This document shows positions 1 to 8,294 of a stretch of 64,000 nucleotides of DNA, in pieces. This stretch comes from DASSFZ01 sp035283185 (lineage in GTDB: Bacteria; Chloroflexota; Anaerolineae; Fen-1058). Location of the stretch: the NCBI GenBank assembly GCA_035283185.1, contig DATEUJ010000183.1:1-64000 (forward strand). Direction: 5' to 3'. The translations under genes were made by a program, and so were the position numbers. The notes beneath the pieces were generated by a model that was not told where the DNA came from, ran no database searches, and was given only the letters and a program-made list of their open reading frames with translations. The stretch's first letter is position 1; each line of letters begins with the position of its first letter.

Positions 1-111
1 CATCGCAGAGATTGACCACGACTGAAGAGCGACCGCCCTTTCTCCTCACGGGTTGCGCCTCTGCCAGCGTAGCCCGTTTTCTCCGTCGGCGGCCCGCCAT
101 TTATTCCAGCC

Positions 112-300
112 TTACACCTCCAAACAATTCGGCCCGTAACAGGATATATTCCTGCTCAATAGCCAGTAGACGCGTTCTTGTATGGCGAAGGATTTTCCAG
201 AACCGGGTCCAGCGATAAGGCGAATTTGTGAGTTGGGATCGTGTGCTGCTGCATGTTGCTGGATCTGTGCGTTTAGGATTTGCTGCTGAGTGACTGGCAT
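112..300 (-). pseudogene. N-terminal remnant of a UvrD/Rep-type helicase
   Basis: The 62-residue product opens like an SF1 helicase: a Gln-rich start (PVTQQQ) and a Walker A loop GPGSGKS around residues 31-37, followed by an RV-WLL segment. A Shine-Dalgarno-like AGGGGAAAG precedes the ATG, so the start looks genuine. The frame then stops where a helicase would run on for 600 or more residues, and no other frame down to position 1 restores helicase sequence. It is therefore a truncated relic or a gene broken by rearrangement. Helicase origin is moderately certain because only the first motif is visible. It lies downstream of, and on the same strand as, the phosphatase-like gene. Confidence 0.55.
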
Positions 301-462
301 CTCTTTCCCCTTGAAGAAACTCCTCTTTGATCGCGGTCGGGATAGAAATTCGGCGCGCGCGTGCTTTAGGGTACGGTGGCCTATCCACGCCTTCCGACGT
401 GGGCCTCAACCAGTCCCAGGTTCCGGAAGTAGCACCAGACCTGCTTCTTCGGCAGCTTGGGC

Positions 463-996
463 TCACTCCCCATAACGATTGTGCCGTCGAGCAAACCAGA
501 GTACCCACCGCGATTGGTCGTGTGTCTCCACTGCTTCGGCCCGATAGTTCGCTCGAACCCACGCGACCGCGTCTTTCGCCGCTACCCCCGCAAGGGTAGC
601 CATACAGGCTAACACAGTCCCAGTGCGGCCGAGGCCGAAGTGGCATCCGATCTCGACTCGATCACCCCGCCTTGCGCGCGCAAACGCCTTCACGATCTGA
701 GTGGCCGCCGCCGTTGGATCCGCTGGTATCCCGAGGTCTGGCCAGTCGATGAGTTCCGCGTCCCAAGTCGGCCGCCACGCGGGATCCAAATAGAGTCCGA
801 AGTCTCGATTCGGATTGTTCTCGCGCCGCTCAGCGAGCGAGCAGGCCATCACGACCGTTCCATCGGGAAACCTGATTTCCATGATCACAGCGTGCCTAAC
901 CATAAAATGGGACGAATCGTCGCCGCCTTTGACCCCATCCTGCGGCAAAACCGGAATCTTCGCAGCCTGAGTCCCCTTCGCCCCTGCTCTTGCCAC
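463..996 (-). CDS. Protein-tyrosine-phosphatase-like protein
   Basis: The 177-residue protein carries the CX5R cysteine-phosphatase loop as GCHFGLGRTGT (about residues 118-128). It is followed by a helix and the ending AVETHDQSRWVLWFA, which resembles the AVET-EQ tail of dual-specificity and tyrosine phosphatases. The His normally before the catalytic Cys is Gly, and His follows the Cys instead. A D-P-A-W-R-P segment near residue 71 could hold the general acid. The start is GTG. A strong AGGAGGTGA lies about 16 nt upstream, which is far, so an internal start such as MVRHAV is possible. Probably a soluble phosphatase of unknown substrate. Confidence 0.7.
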   Translation of the reverse strand: MARAGAKGTQAAKIPVLPQDGVKGGDDSSHFMVRHAVIMEIRFPDGTVVMACSLAERRENNPNRDFGLYLDPAWRPTWDAELIDWPDLGIPADPTAAATQIVKAFARARRGDRVEIGCHFGLGRTGTVLACMATLAGVAAKDAVAWVRANYRAEAVETHDQSRWVLWFARRHNRYGE

Positions 997-1050
997 AGTC
1001 TATGCTAACTCACCTCCTATGTCAATTGTGACGCAACACATCCGTTTCAC

Positions 1051-1078
1051 TTGACAAGCCAGCCGAAGTGCATACAAT
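1051..1078 (+). promoter_or_regulatory. Sigma-70-like promoter of the IclR-led operon
   Basis: TTGACA at 1051-1056 and TACAAT at 1073-1078 are separated by 16 bp, close to the housekeeping consensus. The expected transcription start lies a few bases downstream, inside the palindrome at 1083-1111, so the leader of the regulator gene would be only about 25 nt. Confidence 0.65.
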
Positions 1079-1082
1079 AATT

Positions 1083-1111
1083 CATATACTGAAACAATAT
1101 TTCAATATATG
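1083..1111. promoter_or_regulatory. 29-bp palindromic operator, probable IclR autoregulatory site
   Basis: The sequence reads CATATA-c-TGAAA-caata-TTTCA-a-TATATG. Both the inner TGAAA/TTTCA arms (1090-1104) and the outer CATATA/TATATG arms are perfect complements. The right end includes the ATG of the IclR gene, and the left end abuts the -10 hexamer. A dimeric regulator bound here would block transcription initiation and cover the start codon. IclR proteins commonly bind such palindromes and repress themselves. Assignment to this IclR is inference from position. Confidence 0.6.
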
Positions 1112-1894
1112 GTAAACCGCGATCCCTACCCCGGCGCTCAGACCGTCTCGCGCGCCGTGGCCCTGCTCAAAGCGTTCACCGACGCGCAGCCGGAATGGAG
1201 CGCCTCCGACCTGGCCCGCGCCGCCGGCCTGAACAAGACGACGACCTACCGCCTGCTCAAGGCGCTCGAAAGCGAGGGCATGCTCGCACGCAGCCCGGCC
1301 ACCGACGCGTTCCGGCTCGGGCCGGAGATCATCGCGCTGGGCGCGCGCGCGCTGCGCTCGATCGACTTGCGCGCCCTGAGCCGCCCCGAGCTGGAAACGC
1401 TCGCCCATCAAACCGGCGAGACGGCGACGCTCGAAGTGCTCGCCGGCGATCAGGTGCTGATCCTGGACGAGGTGGTGAGCCGGCGCCCGCTCGGCTCGGC
1501 GCAGGCGATCGGCACGCGCTGGCCGGCGCACGCGACCTCGACCGGCAAGGCGCTGCTGGCCGAGCTGTCCGAGGCCGAGCGCAGGGCCATTCTCCGGCGA
1601 CCGCTCGCAAGGCTGACAGACAAGACGATCACAACGCTGAGCGCGCTGCGCAATGAATTCAGTCGCATCCATGAGCGAGGCTACGCGACGGCGATCGAGG
1701 AACTCGAAGCGGGCTTCGTCGCCATCGGCGCGCCGGTGCGCAACCACGAGGGGTGCGTCGTCGCGGCGATCAGCGTCGGCGGGCCGAGCATCCGGTTGAC
1801 GGAGGATCGTGTGCCCGAAATCGCCGAGTGCGTCAAACAGGCGGCGCAGCGAATCTCGGAGAAGCTTGGTTACCGTTCGGACAGCATTACGTGA
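1109..1894 (+). CDS. IclR-family transcriptional regulator
   Basis: The 261-residue protein has a winged helix-turn-helix at about residues 10-75 (SRAVALLKAF, DLARAAGLNKTTTYRLLKAL, then a wing ending FRLGPEI). The IclR effector-binding domain follows to about residue 250, with the hallmark WPAHATSTGKALLAEL and a C-terminal A-A-I-S-V-G-G segment. Length is typical of the family. It heads an operon of cupin, GcvT-like, FAD-oxidoreductase and deacylase genes, so it probably senses their substrate or an intermediate. A promoter and palindromic operator lie directly upstream. Confidence 0.92.
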   Translation: MVNRDPYPGAQTVSRAVALLKAFTDAQPEWSASDLARAAGLNKTTTYRLLKALESEGMLARSPATDAFRLGPEIIALGARALRSIDLRALSRPELETLAHQTGETATLEVLAGDQVLILDEVVSRRPLGSAQAIGTRWPAHATSTGKALLAELSEAERRAILRRPLARLTDKTITTLSALRNEFSRIHERGYATAIEELEAGFVAIGAPVRNHEGCVVAAISVGGPSIRLTEDRVPEIAECVKQAAQRISEKLGYRSDSIT

Positions 1895-1969
1895 TCATGT
1901 GATAACGTGTTGCGTGTTGCGTGATGTCTGCCCTCACAACGACTGAAGTCGTTACTACGGAGCAAAGAC

Positions 1970-2299
1970 ATGCACGCATTCGAAATTTCGAAACTGGTCG
2001 AGGAGCTTAGGCAATCGGGCGATCGCTACCTGGAGTTTCTGCGCGTCCGGTCGCTGAGTGTCGGCATTTACGCGCTTCCCGCCGGCGGCGTCGATCCGCA
2101 GCAGCCGCACACGGAAGACGAGGTGTACTACCTTGTCCGCGGGCGGGGCGCGATCCGGGTCGAGGAGGAGGACCGCGCGGTTGCGCCTGGATCGGTCGTC
2201 TTCGTGAAGGCGAACGTCGAGCACCGATTCCATTCGATTGAAGAGGACCTCGCGCTGCTGGTGTTTTTTGCGCCGGCGGAGGGGGAGAGTAAAACGTAA
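1970..2299 (+). CDS. Small single-domain cupin protein
   Basis: A 109-residue beta-barrel cupin. Motif 1 is G-X5-Q-P-H-T-E-D-E (Q45, H47, E51), so the usual first His is Gln. Motif 2 contains GSVVFVKANVEHRF with H85 and H88 as further metal-ligand candidates. A GGAG-type ribosome site precedes the ATG. It sits 75 bp after the regulator and 45 bp before a GcvT-like gene, consistent with one operon. It could be a metal-dependent isomerase or dioxygenase-like enzyme, or a small-molecule sensor. The sequence does not decide. Confidence 0.85.
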   Translation: MHAFEISKLVEELRQSGDRYLEFLRVRSLSVGIYALPAGGVDPQQPHTEDEVYYLVRGRGAIRVEEEDRAVAPGSVVFVKANVEHRFHSIEEDLALLVFFAPAEGESKT

Positions 2300-2344
2300 T
2301 GAGTAAAACGTGATACGTAAAACGTGATCGCGTAAGGAGTTTCG

Positions 2345-3532
2345 ATGCTCAGAGGAACGCCCTTTCATTCTCGGACTTCGGTCTTGTGCGAAGCCCAGAA
2401 CTGGCGGCGATGGTCGGGGTACATCGTCGCCGGCTCGTACGAGCTGACGCACGAGCGCGAGTACTGGGCCATCCGCAGCTCGGCTGCGCTGTTCGACGTC
2501 TCGCCGCTGTTCAAGTACGACATCACCGGCCCGGACGCGGGGCGCCTGCTCGATCGCGTCCTTACCCGCGAGGTGACGAAGTGCAAAGTCGGCCAGGTGA
2601 TGTATACGCCCTGGTGCGACGAGGATGGCAAGGTGATCGACGACGGCACCGTTTGGCGGCTGGACGATCGGGTATTTCGATTGACTTCGGCCGATCCGAA
2701 CATCCGCTGGCTGCACCAAAATGGGTTTGGGCTGGATGTCAGAATCGAGGATGTGTCGGACGCGATCGCGACGCTTTCGCTGCAAGGGCCGCTGTCGCGC
2801 GAGATTCTCAAGCAGGTGGTTGGCGTTGACCTCGACGGCCTGAAGTATTTTCGGCTTACTTCGGGCACGCTGCGCAACATTCCGGTCACGATCACGCGCA
2901 CCGGCTACACCGGCGATCGGGGATACGAGGTCTGGGTTGACGCGCACCGCGCCGAGGCGTTGTGGGACTCGTTGATCGAAGCGGGCAAACCATACCAGAT
3001 CACGCCCGCCGGCATGCTCGCGCTCGACCTGGCGCGCATCGAGGCCGGGCTGCTGCTCATCGAGGTCGACTACGTCTCGGCGCACAAGGCGGTTGTCGAG
3101 TCGCGCAAATCGTCGCCGTACGAGCTGGGGCTGGGGTGGACGGTAAGCCCCGATAAAGCGCCGTTCGTCGGGCAGAAGGCGCTGCGCGCCGAGAAGGGGC
3201 GCGGATCGGCCTGGCAGTTCGTGGGTATCGAGGTGGATTGGGAGCCACTGGAGCAGCTCCACGCCGCCGAGGGCCTGCCGCCGCAACTGCCGACCGTCGC
3301 CTGGCGCACGAGTATCCCGATCTATTCGAACGGCCGCCAGGTCGGGTATGCGACGAGCGGGTGCTGGTCGCCGCTCCTCAAGAAATACATCGCGCTGGCG
3401 CACCTCGAATCGGCGTATGCGAACCCGGGCACGCGCCTGATGATGGAGGTCACCGTCGAGCACAAGCGCAAGCAGGCCGCCGCGCGAGTGGTGAGGATAC
3501 CGTTTTTCGAGCCGGAGCGTAAGCGAGCGTAG
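2345..3532 (+). CDS. GcvT-like folate-dependent aminomethyltransferase/demethylase (first copy)
   Basis: The 395-residue protein has GcvT architecture: an N-terminal folate-binding domain (AALFDVSPLFKYDITGPDA near 48-66; SLQGPLSRE near 144) and a C-terminal barrel from about residue 290 (IYSNGRQVGYATSG). Family members move one-carbon units from methylated or aminomethyl donors to tetrahydrofolate, as in the glycine-cleavage T-protein and dimethylglycine or DMSP demethylation. No lipoyl H-protein or P-protein genes are nearby, so a glycine-cleavage role is unlikely. AAGGAG lies 7 nt before the ATG. A divergent paralogue is at 8295, suggesting two demethylation steps or substrates. Confidence 0.85.
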   Translation: MLRGTPFHSRTSVLCEAQNWRRWSGYIVAGSYELTHEREYWAIRSSAALFDVSPLFKYDITGPDAGRLLDRVLTREVTKCKVGQVMYTPWCDEDGKVIDDGTVWRLDDRVFRLTSADPNIRWLHQNGFGLDVRIEDVSDAIATLSLQGPLSREILKQVVGVDLDGLKYFRLTSGTLRNIPVTITRTGYTGDRGYEVWVDAHRAEALWDSLIEAGKPYQITPAGMLALDLARIEAGLLLIEVDYVSAHKAVVESRKSSPYELGLGWTVSPDKAPFVGQKALRAEKGRGSAWQFVGIEVDWEPLEQLHAAEGLPPQLPTVAWRTSIPIYSNGRQVGYATSGCWSPLLKKYIALAHLESAYANPGTRLMMEVTVEHKRKQAAARVVRIPFFEPERKRA

Positions 3533-3535
3533 GAT

Positions 3536-3692
3536 AGTGATCAGTGATCAGTGATCAGTTATCAGTCATCAGTTATCAGTCATCAGAAGTCAGTCGTCAG
3601 TGATCACTGACTGCTGAACACTGAATACCGAACATTGATCACTGACCGCCGACCACTGATCACTGATCACTGATTACTGATCACTGATTACC
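3536..3692. repeat. Degenerate ATCAGTG tandem repeats forming a long inverted repeat
   Basis: The spacer consists almost entirely of variants of ATCAGTG in the left half and CACTGAT in the right half. The halves are therefore reverse complements over some 30 bp and could fold into a long hairpin between the GcvT-like gene and the first FAD oxidoreductase. TGATCA palindromes recur throughout. Coding capacity is absent. Confidence 0.8.
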
Positions 3693-3705
3693 GGAAGAGG
3701 CGCAC

Positions 3706-5286
3706 ATGACCAAATCATACGACGCCATCATCATCGGCGGGGGGCACAACGGGCTGGTGAACGCGGCGTATCTCGCGCGCGCCGGCAAGAATGCCCTCGT
3801 CCTGGAGCGGCGACACCTGGTTGGCGGCGCAGCAGTCACCGAAGAGGTCTTCCCCGGTTTCAAGTTCACCGAGTTCTCCTACGTGGTGAGCCTGCTGCGA
3901 CCGGAGATCATCCGCGATCTCGATTTGCCAGGCCACGGGCTGCGCATTCTGCCATTGGAGAGCACGCTCACTCCCCTACCGAATGGCGACTACCTGGCGA
4001 TGTGGGGCGATCACGACAAGACGCGGCGCGAAGTTTATCGCCACTCGCCACGCGATGCCGAAGCGCTCGACGAGTTCGGCATCCTGATGCAGCACATGGC
4101 CATGGCGGTGAAGCCGATCCTGAGCATGATTCCCCCCGACCCGACGTCGCTCAGTCCCAGGGAGCTGATGAGCCTGCTGCGGCTGGGCAAGCACTTCCGC
4201 GATCTCGGCGAGCAGCGCTTCTACGCGCTGTTCAAGCTGATGACGACGAGCGCGGCCGACTTCCTCGACGAGTGGTTCGAATGCGAGCCGCTCAAGGCGA
4301 CCAAGTCGGCGAGCGGCATCATCGGCACGTTCCTCGGCCCGCGCTCGCCGGGCACGGCTTACGTGCTGCTGCACCACTACATGGGCGAGATCGACGGCGC
4401 ATTCCGCGCGTGGGGCTTCGCCAAAGGCGGCACTGGCGCGATCAGCGAGGCGATCGCCGGCGCGGCGCGCCGCTTTGGCGCGGAGATCCGCTGCAGCGCA
4501 CCGGTCGCGCAGGTGATCGTCAAGAACGGGCGCGCGATCGGCGTGGCGCTCGAGAGCGGCGAAGAGATTCACGCGAAGGCGATCGTGTCGAGCCTCGATC
4601 CCCGGCAAACCTTCCTGAAGCTGGTCGATGTGAGCCAACTGCCGGCAGACCTCGTCGCCGACATTCGCCGCTACAAGTTCCGTGGGTCGTCGGGCAAGGT
4701 CAATCTTGCGCTAAGCGAGCTGCCGAACCTCACCTGCCTGCCGGGCGACGGTCCCCATTTGCGCGGCGCGATCTCGATCAGCCCCAGCGTCGACTACATT
4801 GAGCGCGCCTACGACGACGCGAAGTACGGCGAGTTCTCCCGACGCCCCTACATCGACTGCATCATCCCGTCGATGATCGATCCCGGCATGGCCCCGCCGG
4901 GCAGGCACGTCATGTCGTGCTTCGTGCAATACGCGCCTTACGACGTGAAGGGCGGCTGGAGCGACGTCAAGCGCGAGGCGTTCGGCGACGCGGTCGTCGA
5001 TACGCTGGCCGAGCATGCGCCGAACCTCAAGTCCGCGATCCTGCACCGACAGGTCCTGACGCCGCTGGACATCGAAAGCATCACCGGCGTGAGCGAAGGC
5101 AACATCTTCCAGGGCGAGCTGGCGCTGCATCAACTCTTCTTCCTGCGCCCCTCGCCGAAGTGGTCGAAGTACCGCACGCCGATCGACGGCTACTACCAGT
5201 GCGGGTCGGGGACGCACCCGGGCGGCGGCATCATGGGCGCGTCGGGGCGATTGGCGGCGATGGTAATCTTGAAGGATTGGGAGTGA
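3706..5286 (+). CDS. Phytoene-dehydrogenase-like FAD-dependent oxidoreductase (copy 1)
   Basis: The 526-residue protein starts with an FAD-binding Rossmann motif (IIIGGGHNGLVNAAYLARAG, residues 8-27, then LVLERR). It ends with the second FAD block GTHPGGGIMGASG of the CrtI/amine-oxidase fold. True carotenoid desaturases make up only part of this large family. No other carotenoid gene is present, and the neighbours are one-carbon demethylases and a deacylase, so oxidation of an amine or related small molecule is more plausible (inference). It is paralogous to the gene at 5413 along its whole length (shared D-Y-x-E-R-A-Y-D-D-A-K-Y-G and LHRQVLTPLD), which points to tandem duplication or a heteromeric pair. 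Confidence 0.88.
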   Translation: MTKSYDAIIIGGGHNGLVNAAYLARAGKNALVLERRHLVGGAAVTEEVFPGFKFTEFSYVVSLLRPEIIRDLDLPGHGLRILPLESTLTPLPNGDYLAMWGDHDKTRREVYRHSPRDAEALDEFGILMQHMAMAVKPILSMIPPDPTSLSPRELMSLLRLGKHFRDLGEQRFYALFKLMTTSAADFLDEWFECEPLKATKSASGIIGTFLGPRSPGTAYVLLHHYMGEIDGAFRAWGFAKGGTGAISEAIAGAARRFGAEIRCSAPVAQVIVKNGRAIGVALESGEEIHAKAIVSSLDPRQTFLKLVDVSQLPADLVADIRRYKFRGSSGKVNLALSELPNLTCLPGDGPHLRGAISISPSVDYIERAYDDAKYGEFSRRPYIDCIIPSMIDPGMAPPGRHVMSCFVQYAPYDVKGGWSDVKREAFGDAVVDTLAEHAPNLKSAILHRQVLTPLDIESITGVSEGNIFQGELALHQLFFLRPSPKWSKYRTPIDGYYQCGSGTHPGGGIMGASGRLAAMVILKDWE

Positions 5287-5405
5287 GGGTAGTCTTGTGG
5301 TCACGTAGTCTTGTGGTCATGTAGTCGCGCAGTCACGTAGTTACGTGATCACGTGTTACGTGGCACAGGAACATGGCACATGGCACATGACACGTTCTGA
5401 CGGAC
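5286..5405. repeat. Spacer of GTAGTC/GTGGTC and CATGGCA short tandem repeats
   Basis: The spacer has two blocks. Units like GTAGTCTTGTGGTCACGTA come first, and units like GGCACATGGCACATG follow. The unit differs from the preceding spacer at 3536 but the pattern is the same. The block lies between the two paralogous FAD oxidoreductases and has no credible ORF. Confidence 0.7.
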
Positions 5406-5412
5406 AAGGCAC

Positions 5413-6999
5413 ATGGCGAATTCATACGACATCATTGTGATCGGCGGCAGCGTTAACGGCCTGGTGGCCGCAGCGTATCTGGCGAGGGCCGGACAGCGCG
5501 TCCTGGTGCTCGAGCAGCGCGGCGACATCGGCGGGACGTTCGTCACCGAAGATGCCTTCCCCGGCTTCCGGTTCAACACCGTCGTTCACGACGTAGGCTG
5601 GCTGAGTCCAAGGATCGTCCAGGATTTGGAACTGGCTCGGCACGGGTTGGACCTGATTCGGCCGGACGTGACCGTGCTCATGCCGCTACCCGATGGCGGC
5701 GGACTCGCGCTGTGGCGCGACATCGGCAAGTCGGTCGAAGCGATACGCCGGTTCTCCCGGTCCGACGCGGAGAAGTGGCCCACGTTCAGCGAGCGGCTGG
5801 GCAAGCTGGCCGGCTTCCTCGAAACGGTATACGCGACCACGATACCATCCATCGCGACGACCAGCTTATCTGATGCGCTGACGGCGCTCGGCCTCGGCCG
5901 GCGGCTGCGCGGCCTGGGGACGACGGACATGATCGAAATGCTGCGCATGCTGCCGGTATCCGCCGCCGAATGGCTCGACGACTGGTTTGAGACGGACGCG
6001 CTGAAGGGCGCGCTGGGCGCGGGCGGCGTCACGAACCTGTGCCAGGGGCCGCGCGCGTCTGGCACGGCGCTCGTCATGCTCCACCACCACGTAGGGAAGC
6101 CGGCCGGCGCGTGCCGATCGTTGACGACGGCTCGCGGCGGCATCGGCAACCTCGCGAACGCCATCGCCTCGGCGGCGCGGCAGCACGGCGTCGAGATACG
6201 CACGGGCGTCGAAGTGGCGCGCATCCTCGTCAAGGACGAACGGGCGACAGGCGTCGCACTGGCGAACGGCGACGAGATCGCGGCGAAGCGCGTCGTCTCG
6301 GCGCTCGATCCACGCCGCACGTTCTTGGGGCTGATCGACCCCATGCGCCTCGAACCGGCATTCGTCCGGGCCGTGCAGAACATCAAGTACAGAGGCGTCA
6401 CGGCGAAGGTCAATCTCGCTCTGGGCGAGCTGCCGAAGTTCAAGGGCCTGGACGAATCAAGCCTGCGCGGCCTGATCTCGATCGGCCCAAGCATCGACTA
6501 TCTGGAACGCGCCTACGACGACGCCAAGTACGGGCGCGTCTCGAGCCAGCCCTATCTCGAAGCCGTCATCCCTTCGCTGTCGGATCCGGCGCTGGCCCCT
6601 GCCGGCAGGCACGTCATGTCGATCCGGGTGCAGTATGCGCCGTACCCGCGTACGCGGCGCGAGGGCGATTGGGACGATGCACGCCGTGAAGCATTGGGCG
6701 ATACGGTCGTCGATACATTGGCCGGGTACGCTCCCAATCTCAAGTCGTCCATTCTCCACCGGCAGGTGCTCACGCCGCTCGATCTCGAAGAACGCTTCGG
6801 CCTGACCGAAGGTCACCTGTACCACGGTGAGATGACGCTCGATCAAATCCTGTTCATGCGGCCTGTGCCGGGCTGGGCGCAGTATCGCGCGCCGATCGAC
6901 GGCCTGTACCTGTGCGGCGAGGGAACGCATCCCGGAGGCGGCATCGCGGGGATGTCGGGCCACAACGCTGCGCGCGAGATTCTCAAGAGTGATCAGTAA
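5413..6999 (+). CDS. Phytoene-dehydrogenase-like FAD-dependent oxidoreductase (copy 2)
   Basis: The 528-residue paralogue of the preceding gene has an N-terminal FAD motif VIGGSVNGLVAAAYLARAG, in which the third Gly of GGG is Ser. LVLEQRGDIGG follows, and the C-terminal FAD block is GEGTHPGGGIAGMSG. The substrate-side middle third (residues about 90-260) differs more from copy 1 than the ends do, suggesting distinct substrates or a heterodimer. Its place between copy 1 and the aspartoacylase-like gene keeps it in the same catabolic operon. Carotenoid desaturation cannot be excluded but lacks contextual support. Confidence 0.87.
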   Translation: MANSYDIIVIGGSVNGLVAAAYLARAGQRVLVLEQRGDIGGTFVTEDAFPGFRFNTVVHDVGWLSPRIVQDLELARHGLDLIRPDVTVLMPLPDGGGLALWRDIGKSVEAIRRFSRSDAEKWPTFSERLGKLAGFLETVYATTIPSIATTSLSDALTALGLGRRLRGLGTTDMIEMLRMLPVSAAEWLDDWFETDALKGALGAGGVTNLCQGPRASGTALVMLHHHVGKPAGACRSLTTARGGIGNLANAIASAARQHGVEIRTGVEVARILVKDERATGVALANGDEIAAKRVVSALDPRRTFLGLIDPMRLEPAFVRAVQNIKYRGVTAKVNLALGELPKFKGLDESSLRGLISIGPSIDYLERAYDDAKYGRVSSQPYLEAVIPSLSDPALAPAGRHVMSIRVQYAPYPRTRREGDWDDARREALGDTVVDTLAGYAPNLKSSILHRQVLTPLDLEERFGLTEGHLYHGEMTLDQILFMRPVPGWAQYRAPIDGLYLCGEGTHPGGGIAGMSGHNAAREILKSDQ

Positions 7000-7085
7000 T
7001 CAGTGATCAGTAATCAGTAACTAGTGATCAGTAATTCGTGATCACGTATTACGTATTACGTTTTACGTGCTATGTATCACGCATC
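7000..7085. repeat. Spacer of GATCAGTAATCAGT and ACGTATT tandem repeats
   Basis: Copies of GTGATCAGTAATCAGTAA are followed by ACGTATTACGTATTACGTTTT. This is a third variant of the degenerate spacer repeats of this operon. It lies directly after the stop of FAD oxidoreductase copy 2. The repeat ends before the ribosome site (GAGGAG) of the next gene. Confidence 0.7.
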
Positions 7086-7103
7086 ACTCGATGAGGAGCC
7101 ACT

Positions 7104-8225
7104 ATGCGTAAGATCATAAGTCTAGGAACAGTCACCTCGCAGCCCGGCACGATCCAGTATGGCCGCTGGGACGCGCTGACGCACCCGACGGGCCACACCG
7201 AGTTCCTGCCGGTCATCATCGCGCAGAGCAAAGAAGACGGCCCTTGTCTGTGGCTGACGGCCGGTATTCACGGCCCGGAGCACGCCGGCCCCATCGTGCT
7301 GTACCGGTTGATCACGCAGGAATTGGTCGACAGGATGAAGGGGACGATCGTCGCGATCCCTGCGCTCAACCCGGCCGGGCTGCGCACGATGAAGCGCGAG
7401 CCGTATCACGCGCCCAAAGACCCGAACCGCCTGTGGCCCGATGGCAAGCCGGAGAAGCCGCCCGATCCCGACAAGGATGCGCCGTCGTCGCTGGAGCACG
7501 CCTTCAAGCGCCTGTTCGACGAGATGGTCGCCGGCGCCGACTACCTGATCGACTATCACAACGCCTGGACGGGATCGATCTCCTTCGTGTTCCGCGATCG
7601 GGTGATGTACCGCGCCGACGCCGATGCCGAGAAGAACAAGGCGGAGGCCGAGGCGCTCGCCGCCCGGCAGGAGGACATGATCCGCGCCTACGGCCATACC
7701 ATCGTCACCGAGTTTCCGGCCGAGAAGTACATTGACGATAAGCTGCATCGGTCGACTTCGGGTGCGGCGCTGCTCGTCGGCAAGATACCTTCATTCACGG
7801 TCGAGCTGGGCACCGGGCACATGCCCGATCCGAGGATCGTCGCGGCGTCGGTCGCCGGCACCCGCAATGTCATGCGCTGGGCAGGCATGCTCGACGGGAT
7901 GATGGAGCCGATCGCCGGCATCAAAGTGGTCGATCCGGGATTCCGAGTGCGGCGGGCGCGTGCGCCGCGCGCGAGCGAGGCGTGCGTCGTGATGCACCTC
8001 GTCGAGGCAGGCGATCCGATCAGAGCGGGCGATCCACTCGCCGAGGTGCGCGACATCTGGGGCCGGCCGATCGGCGACGGCCTGATTCGATCGGAGCACG
8101 ACGGCTTCGTGATCGGCCGCTCGCACGGCATCTACTACTATCCCGGCGACGACGTGCTCGGGCTGGCGGTGCGCGACGAAGCGCCCGTCGTCGCGCCGTA
8201 TCCGGAGTCTTACTTCAAAGACTGA
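7104..8225 (+). CDS. Succinylglutamate desuccinylase/aspartoacylase-family Zn deacylase
   Basis: The 373-residue protein has the M14-like AstE/AspA core. The Zn ligands HxxE are H56 and E59 in TAGIHGPEHAGP, and the third ligand is H152 in IDYHN. The D-P-N-R-L-W-P segment (R109) matches the substrate-carboxylate DxNR motif, and E234 in TVELG is the expected catalytic Glu. A C-terminal beta domain follows (EAGDPIRAGDPLAEV). Such enzymes release an acid from an N-acyl amino acid or related amide. The operon partners suggest it exposes a free amine for the oxidoreductases and demethylases (inference). GAGGAG lies 6 nt before the ATG. Confidence 0.85.
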   Translation: MRKIISLGTVTSQPGTIQYGRWDALTHPTGHTEFLPVIIAQSKEDGPCLWLTAGIHGPEHAGPIVLYRLITQELVDRMKGTIVAIPALNPAGLRTMKREPYHAPKDPNRLWPDGKPEKPPDPDKDAPSSLEHAFKRLFDEMVAGADYLIDYHNAWTGSISFVFRDRVMYRADADAEKNKAEAEALAARQEDMIRAYGHTIVTEFPAEKYIDDKLHRSTSGAALLVGKIPSFTVELGTGHMPDPRIVAASVAGTRNVMRWAGMLDGMMEPIAGIKVVDPGFRVRRARAPRASEACVVMHLVEAGDPIRAGDPLAEVRDIWGRPIGDGLIRSEHDGFVIGRSHGIYYYPGDDVLGLAVRDEAPVVAPYPESYFKD

Positions 8226-8294
8226 ACACTTTGCAAGAAACTTTGTGTCTTTGTGTCTTGGTGGTAAGAAAACACCCATCTCAAGGAGAAAGCC

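Noticed and set aside
3536..3692. CRISPR-like repetitive spacer
   Set aside because: Units are 7-8 bp, degenerate and contiguous. There are no constant repeats separated by unique spacers and no cas genes.
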